64,000 nucleotides of DNA from positions 248,001 to 312,000 of the forward strand of contig CAVSBG010000013.1 in NCBI GenBank assembly GCA_963726125.1, written 5' to 3'. Both the position numbers and the translations under genes were made by a program. The DNA comes from JAMXLO01 sp963726125 (lineage in GTDB: Bacteria; Pseudomonadota; Alphaproteobacteria; Acetobacterales; Acetobacteraceae). Positions within the stretch are counted from its first letter, which is position 1. The number at the start of each line of letters is the position of its first letter. Below are positions 35,315 to 44,405 of this stretch, piece after piece. The notes beneath the pieces are model-generated. The model saw only the letters and a program-made list of their open reading frames with translations, searched no databases and was not told the origin of the DNA.

Positions 35315-36880
35315 CTATCGTGATGGCGATGATCGTACGAACAACAGCAAAGGCAGGACGACGACGGCCAGGACGAGCATCAGCTTGAAGTCATCGATAT
35401 AGGCAATGATCCTGGCCTGCCGAGTGATTTCCTGGTCGAGCAGCGCAATGCCGTGCAACGATCCAATGTCCCAGAACCGCGACGCAGCGCCCGACTGTAA
35501 GGCGCGATTGAACGGGCTTACATCGGCCGCGATCAAGGCGTGATTGACCTGCGTATTGGTCTGCAGCAGGGCGCCGGTGATGGAGATCCCTACGGCGCTG
35601 CCGAGATTGCGCATCAGACTGTAGATACTGGTGGCTTCGGTCCGAATCGCCGCTGGCAGTGTAGCAAATGCGATGATGTTGATGGGAATTGCGAGGAAGC
35701 CGATGCTGATCCCCTGGATGAAGCCGGTGATGATCACGGTCGATTCCTGAATGTCGGGCGTGAACAGTGTCATCTCGTGCAACGCATAGGCACCGACGAC
35801 AAAGCCTATGCCGACCAGCAGGCGAGCGCTCACTCTCCCCATCACCCTGCCGCAGATCAGCGCGGCAAGCATCAATCCGGCGCCGCGCGGTGCCAGTACG
35901 ATGCCGGCAGTCACCACGGGATAGTCCATCAATGTCTGAAGGTACGGCGCCAGAAGCGCCAGCGACGCGTACATGATCAATCCCATGATCGCGTAGAGGA
36001 TGGCGCCGACGGTAAAGTTCCGATCGGTGAACAGTTTTGGCGACAGAAAGGGTCTGGGGGCGAGGAAGAACTGCACCAGGAAGATGTAGAACGCGACAGC
36101 AGCAATGCAGGCTTGGAGCACGATTTCGCGCGATGAGAACCAGTCCAGCGTCTCACCACGGTCGAGCATCATCTGGAACGAGCCGATCGCCAGGCTGAGC
36201 GCGCCGAAGCCGATCCAGTCCAGCGTCAAGGATCCGCCGTAGGAGCTTTCTTTAAGGAACGTCAGAAGGCCAATCGCGGTGACGATGCCGAACGGCACGT
36301 TGATGTAGAACACCCAGCGCCAACTGTAGTGGTCGGTAAGCCATCCGCCCAGGATCGGACCGCAAATTGGCCCCATCATCACGCCCATGGTCCACAGTCC
36401 CATCGCCTTGGCACGTTGCTCGGGCGGATAGAGTTCGTACATCACCGACTGCGACAGCGGCACCAGGGCTGCGCCAAACATGCCCTGCACAATTCGGAAC
36501 ACGACGATCTGGCCGAGCGACTCTGCCAGGCCACAGAGTGCGGAGGCGACTGTGAAGCCGACGACCGCGGTCACGAACAATCGCGTGCGGCCGAATCGCG
36601 CGGCCAGGAAGCCCGTGGGCGCCGTCATGATCGCGGCTGCGACGATGTAGCTGGTCAGCACCCAGTTGATCTCTTCCTGGCTCGCCGACATCGTGCCCTG
36701 CATGTACGGCAGCGCGACATTGGCGATGGTGCTGTCAAGCGACTGCATCAGGGTCGCCAGTATTGTGCAGATCGTTACGATGAGACGGTTGGCGGGCTTT
36801 GCGAAGGCAGGGACAGCGATCGTTGCTGCCGCGCCTCTGGGCTGTTGCGTGCTCTGTTGCTGTGCGCTGGACGCGGTCAC
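35315..36880 (-). CDS. DHA2-family (EmrB-like) MFS drug exporter
   Basis: This is a 521-residue inner-membrane exporter with about 14 transmembrane segments. Motifs include the start of TM1 (RLIVTICTILATLMQSLDST), NWVLTSYIVAAAIMTAPTGF, the MFS motif GFLAARFGRTRLF and the 14-TM motif C region VPLSQSVMYELYPPEQRAKA. EmrB-type proteins usually pair with an EmrA adaptor and an outer-membrane channel. No emrA is adjacent. It is co-transcribed with the MarR gene (ATGA overlap at 36877-36880), implying ligand-dependent control. Confidence 0.92.
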   Translation of the reverse strand: MTASSAQQQSTQQPRGAAATIAVPAFAKPANRLIVTICTILATLMQSLDSTIANVALPYMQGTMSASQEEINWVLTSYIVAAAIMTAPTGFLAARFGRTRLFVTAVVGFTVASALCGLAESLGQIVVFRIVQGMFGAALVPLSQSVMYELYPPEQRAKAMGLWTMGVMMGPICGPILGGWLTDHYSWRWVFYINVPFGIVTAIGLLTFLKESSYGGSLTLDWIGFGALSLAIGSFQMMLDRGETLDWFSSREIVLQACIAAVAFYIFLVQFFLAPRPFLSPKLFTDRNFTVGAILYAIMGLIMYASLALLAPYLQTLMDYPVVTAGIVLAPRGAGLMLAALICGRVMGRVSARLLVGIGFVVGAYALHEMTLFTPDIQESTVIITGFIQGISIGFLAIPINIIAFATLPAAIRTEATSIYSLMRNLGSAVGISITGALLQTNTQVNHALIAADVSPFNRALQSGAASRFWDIGSLHGIALLDQEITRQARIIAYIDDFKLMLVLAVVVLPLLLFVRSSPSR

Positions 36881-37335
36881 TCCTCTTGTTCCTGCTGGCG
36901 CGCGAGGTTCTGGCAGACAAGCTCGAGTACCCGGGTCGCGGTGCCGAGGTCGTCATCGGACAGGCCGATGAGCGTGGCGTTGCGAACCTCGCGTGAGACG
37001 GCTTCGACCTGCTGGATGATGGATAGCCCTCGCGCCGTCAGAGCGATGGTCTTGGCCCTGCGATCTGGGTCTCCCTCGCGGCGCTCGATCAGGCCGGACG
37101 TTTCCAGCGCGTCGAGCAGACGTACCACCGAGGAGCCGTCGAGTGTCAGTGCAGCGGCAAGGTCCTTCTGGCGCATCGGAGCCGGCGCACGCGCGATGTA
37201 TATCAGCGGCAACCACGTGGCCTCGGTCAGGCCGAACGGTTGCAGGTGGCGATCGACCGCGCGCCTCCATTGCCGTGCCGCGCGGGCGACGAGACTACCA
37301 AACCCGTCGCGGAGGTGACGCTGAGTCCGCCTCAT
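36877..37335 (-). CDS. MarR-family transcriptional regulator
   Basis: This is a 152-residue winged-helix dimer with helix 3-4 PMRQKDLAAALTLDGSSVVRLLDALE, given by its parts PMRQKDLAAAL and SSVVRLLDALETSGLIERR, and the wing EGDPDRRAKTIALTARG. It probably represses its own operon with the DHA2 exporter and is released by an exporter substrate. An 11-bp perfect inverted repeat lies just upstream of its start. Confidence 0.9.
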   Translation of the reverse strand: MRRTQRHLRDGFGSLVARAARQWRRAVDRHLQPFGLTEATWLPLIYIARAPAPMRQKDLAAALTLDGSSVVRLLDALETSGLIERREGDPDRRAKTIALTARGLSIIQQVEAVSREVRNATLIGLSDDDLGTATRVLELVCQNLARQQEQEE

Positions 37336-37346
37336 GGCCGCCGCCG

Positions 37347-37383
37347 ATTAGATGACACTGCAATATATGGGATGTCATCTAAT
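37347..37383. promoter_or_regulatory. Likely MarR operator
   Basis: ATTAGATGACA - 15 bases - TGTCATCTAAT is a perfect 11-bp inverted repeat located 12 bp upstream of the marR start codon. Its size and position fit a self-regulating MarR operator overlapping the promoter. Confidence 0.65.
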
Positions 37384-37440
37384 TAGCCAAGAGGCGGGCC
37401 TCCGTAGACCCTGACGACCGGGGAACGCTCCCCAGAGCCG

Positions 37441-40400
37441 TTACCGCATGGCTGACTGCGTTGGACCGTGCTGCACACCACCTTCGCCGATCAGCGCGAA
37501 GGGCGCCCAGAAGAACGGGTGCGACAGATTGGCCGGCAGGTCCTTCCCTGCCCGCTCGATGATCCCGAGCTGCGCGGCACGCAGCGCACCTGCGAGGCCA
37601 CCGTCCTCGCCGGACACCAGACGACGCAGCGTATCTGCGATCAGAAACGCGGAGGTCTGGTCATTGATCGACCAGTGCGTCACCAGCATCGAGCGCGCAC
37701 CAGCGAAGAAGAATGAACGCGCCAGGCCGGACAGGCTCTCACCGGATGTGGTGTTGCCGGGACCGCCGGAATTGCACGCCGACAGGATGACCACGTTGGC
37801 GTCCAGATCGAGGCCGGTGACATCGCTGGCGGTGAGCAGCGCACCGGACGCGTTGCGCGCACCCGCCGGCGCGGAAGTAACGATGGCCGGCTGGTTCTGG
37901 CAGCGCAGTTCGGCAGGCAGCAGCGCATGCGTGGCGAAATGCAGGATGCGGTAGTCCTGCAACGCGACGCGACGCACCGCGTCGGCGGTGAATGCGGTGT
38001 TCAGCAACTCGTCGGAGGGCGATGCGCCGAGCAGCGCGCGCGCCGCATCCAACTCGCGTTGCGCGAACGGCAGCGGCGGCAGTGAGGCGAACAGCTTTGC
38101 GCTGTCAACACAGGTGGCGCCGGGGAAACTTGCCTCCGCCTGCGCTAGCGTCACGGGACGGAAGCCGCCGAAGCCGAACCAGGGATGCGCGGCGCGCGAG
38201 CCACCCGCCTTGCGCAATGCGACGAAGTTCGCGGCCGATGGCACGTGCGCTATTGTCATCTGCCGGATCAGCCACGGCGCGGCTGCGAGATTGCCCGCGT
38301 CCGCCGGGCCGGTCAGCAACACACCGAATGGCAACGATAGCAACGGGCCGACCGGGACGACGACCAGCGCCTTGGTGCCTTGTAGTTGCGGCGCTACCGG
38401 TGAAAGTGTTGCGTCATACAGCGCCTGAGCCGAACGCGTGTCGAATTGCGGCAGTGCCTCGGTGGTCGGCTCGATACTGGCGCGGATGCGCTTCACCAGT
38501 GCGGTGATCGATGCCGAAATCGCCCTTTATCGGCGCGACATTGATGGCACCGTTGCGCAACAGGAACACCCAGCCGCCGTGTTCGGTGAGCGTAATGGCC
38601 GCCATGGCCTCATCGTTCCGGAGAGCGGACAGGACGTCAGCCGCGGGTACCACCTGCTGCACGAGCTGTCCGTAATTCGGTGCCGCTGCCTGCAATGCGC
38701 CATCCGCATCGCTGAGTTCGGCTTGTGCCTTGACGATGTCGGCGTCGAGTGTAGCCGGATTGTTCGCGATGCCGGACGACACGTTGCCCGCAGCGAGCGC
38801 GTCGCGCTGCCGATAGAGATCGGCCAGATTGTCGGCGGCGTCCTGGCGTCGCCGGATCGCCTCCCCGACCTTCGGATCACGAGCGCCGGCGGCGAGACGT
38901 GCCGCCGCCTCATCGATCTCGCGACTGGTCACAGTGTCCTGGGCGAGCTGCGCGGTCTCAAACATCTGACCCAGCAGAACCTGTCGGTCGGCTGGCTGGC
39001 CTGCGGCTTCGGCAGCGAATGCCGACAGACACGGTTCCAGCAACACCGGCTGCGTGCCCGACTTCAACTCGCGCAGTAATGCGGTGGCGGTGCGGCAGAG
39101 GCCGATCGCGCGCGCCGTGTCGTTCTGCCTCGCGGCGACGCCGGCCTGGAGCAGCATCGTTTCGGCGAGCGGACGGGTCTGCGGCACGACCTGCGCGAAG
39201 TTCACGCGCGATGCGGCGAAGCCATCCGCCGCCGCAATGACATTGCCGCGCGCGTCGTCGCTGGTTGCCGATGTCCGCACCAGGCGGGCCGCGACCAGCG
39301 GAACGGCGAGGCAATTCGTCCGCGCCAGCATCTGCGCCTGGGCGATCGCGACGGCGCTCTCGGTCGGCTTGCCGAGCTGACGCAGCACGATCGACTGGTA
39401 GCGCTTCACCTCGATCAGGCCCATCAGCGCCGACTGCTCGGTGGGATCGGTGATCAGCCTCTGGTTCAGCGTGACATCCAGGCTGGCGACATTCGCGGGC
39501 GACGGCGGCTCGGTGTCTTCCTGCAGGCTCTCAGGCGGAACCAGCGCGGTGTAGCCAGCGGCGGCCGTGCCGAGCAATGCCAACGCCTGATCGTCGTGGC
39601 CCTGGTTGAGCGCATTCAAAGCCTCGTAGTGCCGCAACCGCGCCGTTGCCGCCTTGTCGCTGGCGCGCGGGGCAAGCAGTTCCGCCTGCTTGAATAGCGC
39701 ATCGGCCTCGGCGAAGCGGCCTTGATCGGACACCTGAAGTGCCAGGTGCATCAGTGCTGTGACGGTGTCGGGATTGTCCTTGCCGAGCAAGCGTTGCTGC
39801 AAGGCGAGCGCTCCGCGGTAAGCGATCTCGGCGGCGGCAAAGTTCTCGGCGAGGTTGGCACGCGCACCGACTGCCATCAGCCGCTGGTATTCGCCGACGT
39901 CGCCGGCGGTAAACGCGTGCGCTGCCAATTGCGATGCGAGCTGAGCGTCGGCCGCAGAGGGTGGCAGAGCGGGGGCGGCTGAGGCGCTGACCTGGCCGGA
40001 AAGCACACCGATGGATCGTTCGATGACCGAGAGCGTCGGCAGGATGCCATCGGCCTGATAGATACGGCCGTTGGCTGACGCCACCAATGCGACCTGCGGC
40101 CAGCCGCCAATGCGGCGCTTGCATTGCAGAATGACAGCGGGATCGCCGTTGAGGATCGACGTCGTCGTCGGTGCATCGCAGACGAAGCGCTGCTCGATGC
40201 CGTCACGCCAGGCGCCGGTCGTTGCCATCTGCATGAGCGAAACGGCGCTGGAGGCTCCGTCGGCACGCACGCGCGCCGCCGGTTCCTGCCACGAACCGCA
40301 ATACACGCTGGCATTCTCTGCACCGCCCGCGGCCCTCTGGGTGCATTGTTCGCCGCCGGTGTTCGTGCCCAGGCTGAAACCCTGATCCTGCGCGCCGCCC

Positions 40401-40492
40401 ATCGCCGTGCCGGCGACATAGTCCGATGCCGGCGGCTGGGTGCAGCCGAAGAGCAGGCTTAGCGCGGCCAATGCAGCGAGTACTGATCGCAT
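37441..40492 (-). pseudogene. TPR/CHAT-protease lipoprotein, frameshifted
   Basis: Two frames together give about 1,016 residues. The start MRSVLAALAALSLLFGCTQPP is a lipoprotein signal with lipobox LFGC. The middle has TPR-like helices (LAENFAAAEIAYRGALALQQ, LMHLALQVSDQGRFAEADAL). The C-terminal part is a CHAT caspase-like domain with the catalytic pair His in ILHFATHALLP and Cys in VVILSACNSGGPGN. The frame breaks near 38510, as if one base were missing, between INVAPIKGDFGI and TALVKRIRASI. Such envelope-anchored CHAT/TPR proteins are poorly understood. No gasdermin or other target gene is adjacent. A sequencing error is the likely cause of the break. Confidence 0.82.
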
Positions 40493-40793
40493 GACGCTAG
40501 GTGTCCAGGTCAGTGGTGGATGGCACGACGTGCGGGTCGGAAGACAGCTGGGAGTGGGTCATGGCCACCGCCACGAACATGGCGGTCTGGAGAGCTGTGC
40601 CGAACGGGAGGGTGTCCTGACCATTTCGTAACCCGACTTTTGGCCACGCTAGCGCAGCGGCCGGGCTGGCGTGCGGGAGATCATACAACTCGTGGTCACA
40701 TTTATATGATGGGGTCGAGGTGGGGTACCCATTTTGTGTCGCCTATGGTGCTCCGATGCGCCCGCTGGACGCTGCCTATGCTATTGTCGGGGC
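40493..40793. other. Intergenic region between CHAT gene and hydrolase gene
   Basis: This 301-bp divergent upstream region must hold both promoters. It contains the AT-rich patch TTTATATGATGG near 40705. A short minus-strand frame (40497-40688) ends 4 bases before the CHAT start but has no recognisable product. Confidence 0.4.
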
Positions 40794-41480
40794 ATGGGGG
40801 ACGAGCATCCGGCGCCACGGCATCTCGACATCCGACTGAATGCGAACGAGCAGGTCTCCGGCCTGCTGTTGGTCCCAGACGGCGCGAAGGCGTGCCTGGT
40901 TCTGGCGCACGGCGCGGGTGCCGGGATGTCGCACCCCTTCATGACCGCGATTGCCGCTGGGCTGCATGAGCGTGGCGTTGCCAGCCTGCGGTATCAGTTC
41001 GCCTACATGGAGAAAGGCTCCCGGCGGCCGGATGGTCCGGCCCTGGCACATGCAGCGGTTCGCGCCGCGGTCCATGAAGCGAACCTGCGTTGCCCGGCTC
41101 TGCCGCTGTTCGCGGGCGGCAAGTCGTTCGGCGGCCGCATGACGTCTCAGGCTCAGGCGGACGCTCCACTTGCCGACGTACGCGGTGTCGTGTTTTTTGG
41201 CTTTCCCCTCCACCCAGCCAACAAACCTTCAGTTGTGCGGGCGCGCCACCTGTTCGATGTGCGCATTCCCATGCTGTTCCTTCAGGGACAGCGCGACGCA
41301 CTTGCGGACCCCAGGCTCATGACGGACGTCGCCGAGGAACTTGGCGCCGGGACAACACTGGTGTGGTTTCCGCATGCCGACCATTCATTTCATGTACCGG
41401 CGCGGAGTGGACGCAGCGATGAGCAAGTGCGGAGCTGCATTCTCGACGGCCTGGTTAGCTGGATGATGGCGCATCTCTGA
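40794..41480 (+). CDS. Alpha/beta hydrolase (TEX30/KANL3-like, dienelactone-hydrolase family)
   Basis: This is a 228-residue alpha/beta hydrolase with the oxyanion-side strand CLVLAHGAGAGMSHPFM, the nucleophile serine in FAGGKSFGGRM, the acid region MLFLQGQRDALADP and the histidine in FPHADHSFHVP. It resembles small cytosolic hydrolases of unknown substrate. ATG 40794 is chosen over an upstream in-frame ATG because the fold begins there. The next gene is convergent. Confidence 0.82.
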   Translation: MGDEHPAPRHLDIRLNANEQVSGLLLVPDGAKACLVLAHGAGAGMSHPFMTAIAAGLHERGVASLRYQFAYMEKGSRRPDGPALAHAAVRAAVHEANLRCPALPLFAGGKSFGGRMTSQAQADAPLADVRGVVFFGFPLHPANKPSVVRARHLFDVRIPMLFLQGQRDALADPRLMTDVAEELGAGTTLVWFPHADHSFHVPARSGRSDEQVRSCILDGLVSWMMAHL

Positions 41481-41561
41481 TGCAGACTCACGGTGCTGAC
41501 CGGCGACATGCCGCCTGATGCAGCTGCGAGGCGAGGCTCAGTAGGATACGCGCCGCCGGGG

Positions 41562-42014
41562 CTATTCCGGCGCGCGATCCAATATGCCCTGCAGCGTAAC
41601 GGCACCATTCAATCCGGTCGCCGCAACGTGTCCGCCCTCCGCGATGCGCTTCTGCTGTGCCTCTTCCCAGTGCCGCCCGTCGAAGAACCGTTTCGGATCG
41701 AAGGTTGATGCATCGATGTCATCCAGGCAGCGCGCATTCACACTGAGCCTATCGGGCTGCGAGCGCGGTATATAGAAGGCGTGCATGCCGCAATGCGTGC
41801 AGAACGTGTGTTGCGCCACTCCGGTACCGAAGGTGTAGGCGGTCAGCGCGTGCTTGCCTCGCAACAGGTCAAAGTCAGCTGGCTGGACCGGCAGGTGCAC
41901 GATCCCCTTCTTGGTGCAGATGCTGCAACTGCACCAAGACATCAGGTCCAGATCGACCTTGGCGCGGAAACGTACCTGGCCGCAGTGGCAGCCACCTTCG
42001 CGGGTTTCAAGCAT
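41562..42014 (-). CDS. GFA/CENP-V family zinc protein
   Basis: This 150-residue GFA-domain protein has the zinc-binding cysteines in GGCHCGQVRF, WCSCSICTKKG and FCTHCGMHAFY. Members include glutathione-dependent formaldehyde-activating enzyme, but many act on other substrates. ATG 42014 begins the domain. The frame upstream is antisense to the cupin gene and not conserved. Confidence 0.88.
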   Translation of the reverse strand: MLETREGGCHCGQVRFRAKVDLDLMSWCSCSICTKKGIVHLPVQPADFDLLRGKHALTAYTFGTGVAQHTFCTHCGMHAFYIPRSQPDRLSVNARCLDDIDASTFDPKRFFDGRHWEEAQQKRIAEGGHVAATGLNGAVTLQGILDRAPE

Positions 42015-42086
42015 CAAGCGGCTCCAAAGTTGCCGGCGGACGGAATTCGGATACCCTAGACCCGTCAGCAAAGGGAAGGAACCGCC

Positions 42087-42461
42087 ATGAAGGTCGTCAC
42101 GCTTCGAGACATACCGAATGTCCCGGTGGATGCCACTGGTCGGAGCGAGGGCTGGACGGGCCCGATTTCCCGCACCCGCCAGACCATTATCGAACCAGGT
42201 GATTCCGCGAACTACAGCTGCAGCGTGGTGAACTTCAGCCAGGGCTGCACGACAGGCTGGCACACCCACACCTGCGATCAGATCCTGGTCGTGACGTCGG
42301 GCTCCGGCATGGTGGCAACCGAGCATGAGCAGCACGAGATCAACGTCGGCGATGTCGTGCACATCAAGGCCGGCGAGCGCCATTGGCACGGCTCCAAGGC
42401 CGACACCACAATGGGGCACATCACCATCACGATGGCCGACGGCAAGGCCACCTGGGGCTAG
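42087..42461 (+). CDS. Cupin-domain protein
   Basis: This 124-residue single cupin has motif 1 TTGWHTHTCDQILVVTSGSG (metal ligands His, His) and motif 2 NVGDVVHIKAGERHWHGS. AAGGA precedes the ATG. It lies 8 bp upstream of the DUF35 gene, with the thiolase following, so it is part of a small plus-strand operon. The reaction is unknown. Confidence 0.87.
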   Translation: MKVVTLRDIPNVPVDATGRSEGWTGPISRTRQTIIEPGDSANYSCSVVNFSQGCTTGWHTHTCDQILVVTSGSGMVATEHEQHEINVGDVVHIKAGERHWHGSKADTTMGHITITMADGKATWG

Positions 42462-42469
42462 CGCGCGCC

Positions 42470-42910
42470 ATGAGCGACTGGAGCAAGGTGACCCGGCCAA
42501 TCCCGGTGCCGAATGAGTGGACCAGGCCATTCTGGGATGCGGCGAACCGAGGCGCCCTGGAGTTGCAACGCTGCCAGAGCTGCGGGCATTTCCAGCACCC
42601 GCCGTATGCGAACTGCGTGCAATGCGTCAGCACCGACCTGAAGTTCGAACCGGTGCGCGGCGAGGGCGCGATCTACGCCTATACCATCATGTATCACACC
42701 GGCGACAAGCGCTTCGCTTCGGTGGTGCCGTACGCGAGCATCATCGTGGAGCTGGATGATGCGCCCGGTGCGCTGCTCGCCGGCAACCTGCTGGAAGCAC
42801 CGTATACCGAGGCGAAGGTCGGCCGCCGCGTCGAGGTCATCTTCGAGAAGCTGAACGACGACATCACGCTGCCGCAGTTTCGTCTCGCGCGCGCAACGCC
42901 CGCGGAATAG
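42470..42910 (+). CDS. DUF35 zinc-ribbon/OB-fold protein
   Basis: This 146-residue acyl-CoA-associated OB-fold protein has an N-terminal rubredoxin-like zinc ribbon (LQRCQSCGHFQHPPYANCVQ, four cysteines) and a C-terminal OB domain (GEGAIYAYTIMYHTG, VPYASIIVELDDAPG). DUF35 proteins form complexes with thiolase-like partners. The thiolase gene follows 13 bp downstream, which fits a heteromeric thiolase/DUF35 complex. Confidence 0.9.
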   Translation: MSDWSKVTRPIPVPNEWTRPFWDAANRGALELQRCQSCGHFQHPPYANCVQCVSTDLKFEPVRGEGAIYAYTIMYHTGDKRFASVVPYASIIVELDDAPGALLAGNLLEAPYTEAKVGRRVEVIFEKLNDDITLPQFRLARATPAE

Positions 42911-42923
42911 AGGGAGAAGCGCC

Positions 42924-44108
42924 ATGTGGGAGAACCGCTGCAAGATCGCCGTCAGCGGCGTGGGTTATTCGAAGGTTTCCCGGACCGCGGATATTCCGCT
43001 CGCGGCGCACGCGCTGACCGCGGTGAAAGAGGCGGTGGCGGACTCGGGGCTGCAGATGTCCGACATCGACGGCCTGGCGACGTATCCGGAACTCCCTGCG
43101 ACCGGGCACGCGGAGGTGGACGGCATCTCCGTTGTCTCGGTCAACTGCATGATGGCGATGCTGAAGCTGCCGTCGTTGACCTGGCATATCCAGGTGGGGA
43201 CCACGAACATCGGCGGTGCGGTGCAGCAGGCGGTCAACGCGCTGCTGGCCGGCGTGTGCAAATACGCCGTGGTTTGGCGCGCGATGCACAACCCGCGCGG
43301 GACGTATCAGAATTTGCCGAGCGGCATGGCTGCGGGTGCCACACAGTTCACCGCGCCATACGGCTTTGGTGGTCCGGGTCAGGGCATGGCGGTCGCGTAT
43401 ACACGCTGGCTGGAACGGAACGGCCAGAGCCGCGACAAGATGGCGACGCTCGCGGTGACGCAGCGCAAGCATACGCAGCACAATCCACACGCGTATTTCT
43501 ACGGAACGGAACTGACGCGCGAGGACTACTTTGCGTCGCGCATGGTGGCGTATCCGTTCTGTCTGTACGATTGCGATATCCCGGTGCAAGGCGCGGTCGC
43601 CATCGTGCTGACGACGGCCGATCGGGCGCGGGACCTGAAGCCGACGCCGGCGTATCTGGCGGGATATGGACAGCGGCTGCACTTCGAGGTGGCCGGGCGG
43701 ATCGGCAGTCTGTCCAGCTACATGGAGGGCGGCAGTTCGTCCGCCAAGTTGACGTGGGAGCGTTCGGGGTTCTCACCCAAGGATGTCGATGTGGCGCAGA
43801 TCTACGACGGGTTCTCGGCGTCGGTGATCTACGGTCTGGAGTTGTACGGGTTCTGTCGCGAAGGAGAGGCGCTGGATTTCATCCAGGATGGGCGCATCGA
43901 ATTGGATGGCGATCTGCCTCTCAACACGTTTGGTGGGAGTTTGGGCACCGGGCGCATTCACGGACTCTGGCACATCATCGAGGGGGCGTTGCAGGCGTCG
44001 GGGCGCGCTGGGTCGCGGCAGGTGAAGGACGCCAACGTGTCGTTCGTTGGCGCCAGCGCGCCGATCGTGACGGGGACTACGTTCATCTTCGTGCGGGAGC
44101 CGTATTGA
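42924..44108 (+). CDS. Thiolase-fold protein (SCP-x/lipid-transfer type)
   Basis: This is a 394-residue thiolase-superfamily protein of the DUF35-associated kind. It has KIAVSGVGYSKVSRTADIPL at the N-terminus, then AVKEAVADSGLQMSDIDGLA, FGGPGQGMAVAYTRWL and, near the end, NTFGGSLGTGRIHGLWHIIE. I do not see the classic nucleophile cysteine context, so it may be a retro-aldolase or other acyl-CoA enzyme as in sterol side-chain degradation. GGAGAA precedes the ATG. It is the last gene of cupin-DUF35-thiolase. Confidence 0.85.
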   Translation: MWENRCKIAVSGVGYSKVSRTADIPLAAHALTAVKEAVADSGLQMSDIDGLATYPELPATGHAEVDGISVVSVNCMMAMLKLPSLTWHIQVGTTNIGGAVQQAVNALLAGVCKYAVVWRAMHNPRGTYQNLPSGMAAGATQFTAPYGFGGPGQGMAVAYTRWLERNGQSRDKMATLAVTQRKHTQHNPHAYFYGTELTREDYFASRMVAYPFCLYDCDIPVQGAVAIVLTTADRARDLKPTPAYLAGYGQRLHFEVAGRIGSLSSYMEGGSSSAKLTWERSGFSPKDVDVAQIYDGFSASVIYGLELYGFCREGEALDFIQDGRIELDGDLPLNTFGGSLGTGRIHGLWHIIEGALQASGRAGSRQVKDANVSFVGASAPIVTGTTFIFVREPY

Positions 44109-44116
44109 GCGGGCGA

Positions 44117-44312
44117 AAAAAAGCGCTACAGGGTGTTCAACATTATCTTTGGCGTGACCGTCGACCAGTGCGGCATGGTTCTAGATGTCCTTGTGCAGGA
44201 CCGACGTGATGCGATAGCCGCCAAACGGCGCCGTACTGAATTGGCGGAACTCCGGCCAAATTTCCGATACCAGCGCCGCACTGTCTCATAGAAGACGGCA
44301 ACGTCCCGCCGG
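44117..44312. mobile_element. Scrambled IS6-family transposase remnants
   Basis: On the plus strand, 44117-44235 reads KKALQGVQHYLWR, then after a one-base frame break VDQCGMVLDVLVQDRRDAIA. This matches the catalytic core of IS6-type transposases (HYLWRAVDQ...VLDVLVQ-RRD). On the minus strand, 44312-44222 reads RRDVAVFYETVRRWYRKFG, matching the N-terminal helix-turn-helix (SYETVRRW-KFG). The two are in opposite orientation, so this is a rearranged, dead fragment. It begins directly after the thiolase stop. Confidence 0.55.
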
Positions 44313-44405
44313 CCATGAGCAGCTCAACGTATGAATCGTCCTCCCACCAGTCAGCAGCACCGGACTAGCCCGATGGTGCTTCTGGTGGAGCCCGGCAGTC
44401 GTCGC

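Noticed and set aside
37441..40492. CHAT gene as part of a gasdermin or CRISPR-type defence system
   Set aside because: No gasdermin, Cas or other defence gene is adjacent, and the protein appears to be an envelope lipoprotein.
40497..40688. 63-codon minus-strand frame ending just before the CHAT gene
   Set aside because: No ribosome-binding site, homology or signal was evident; position alone is not enough.
42926..44209. A 427-codon open frame overlapping the thiolase in another frame
   Set aside because: It is a GC-rich shadow of the thiolase gene with no conserved residues; the thiolase frame is clearly real.
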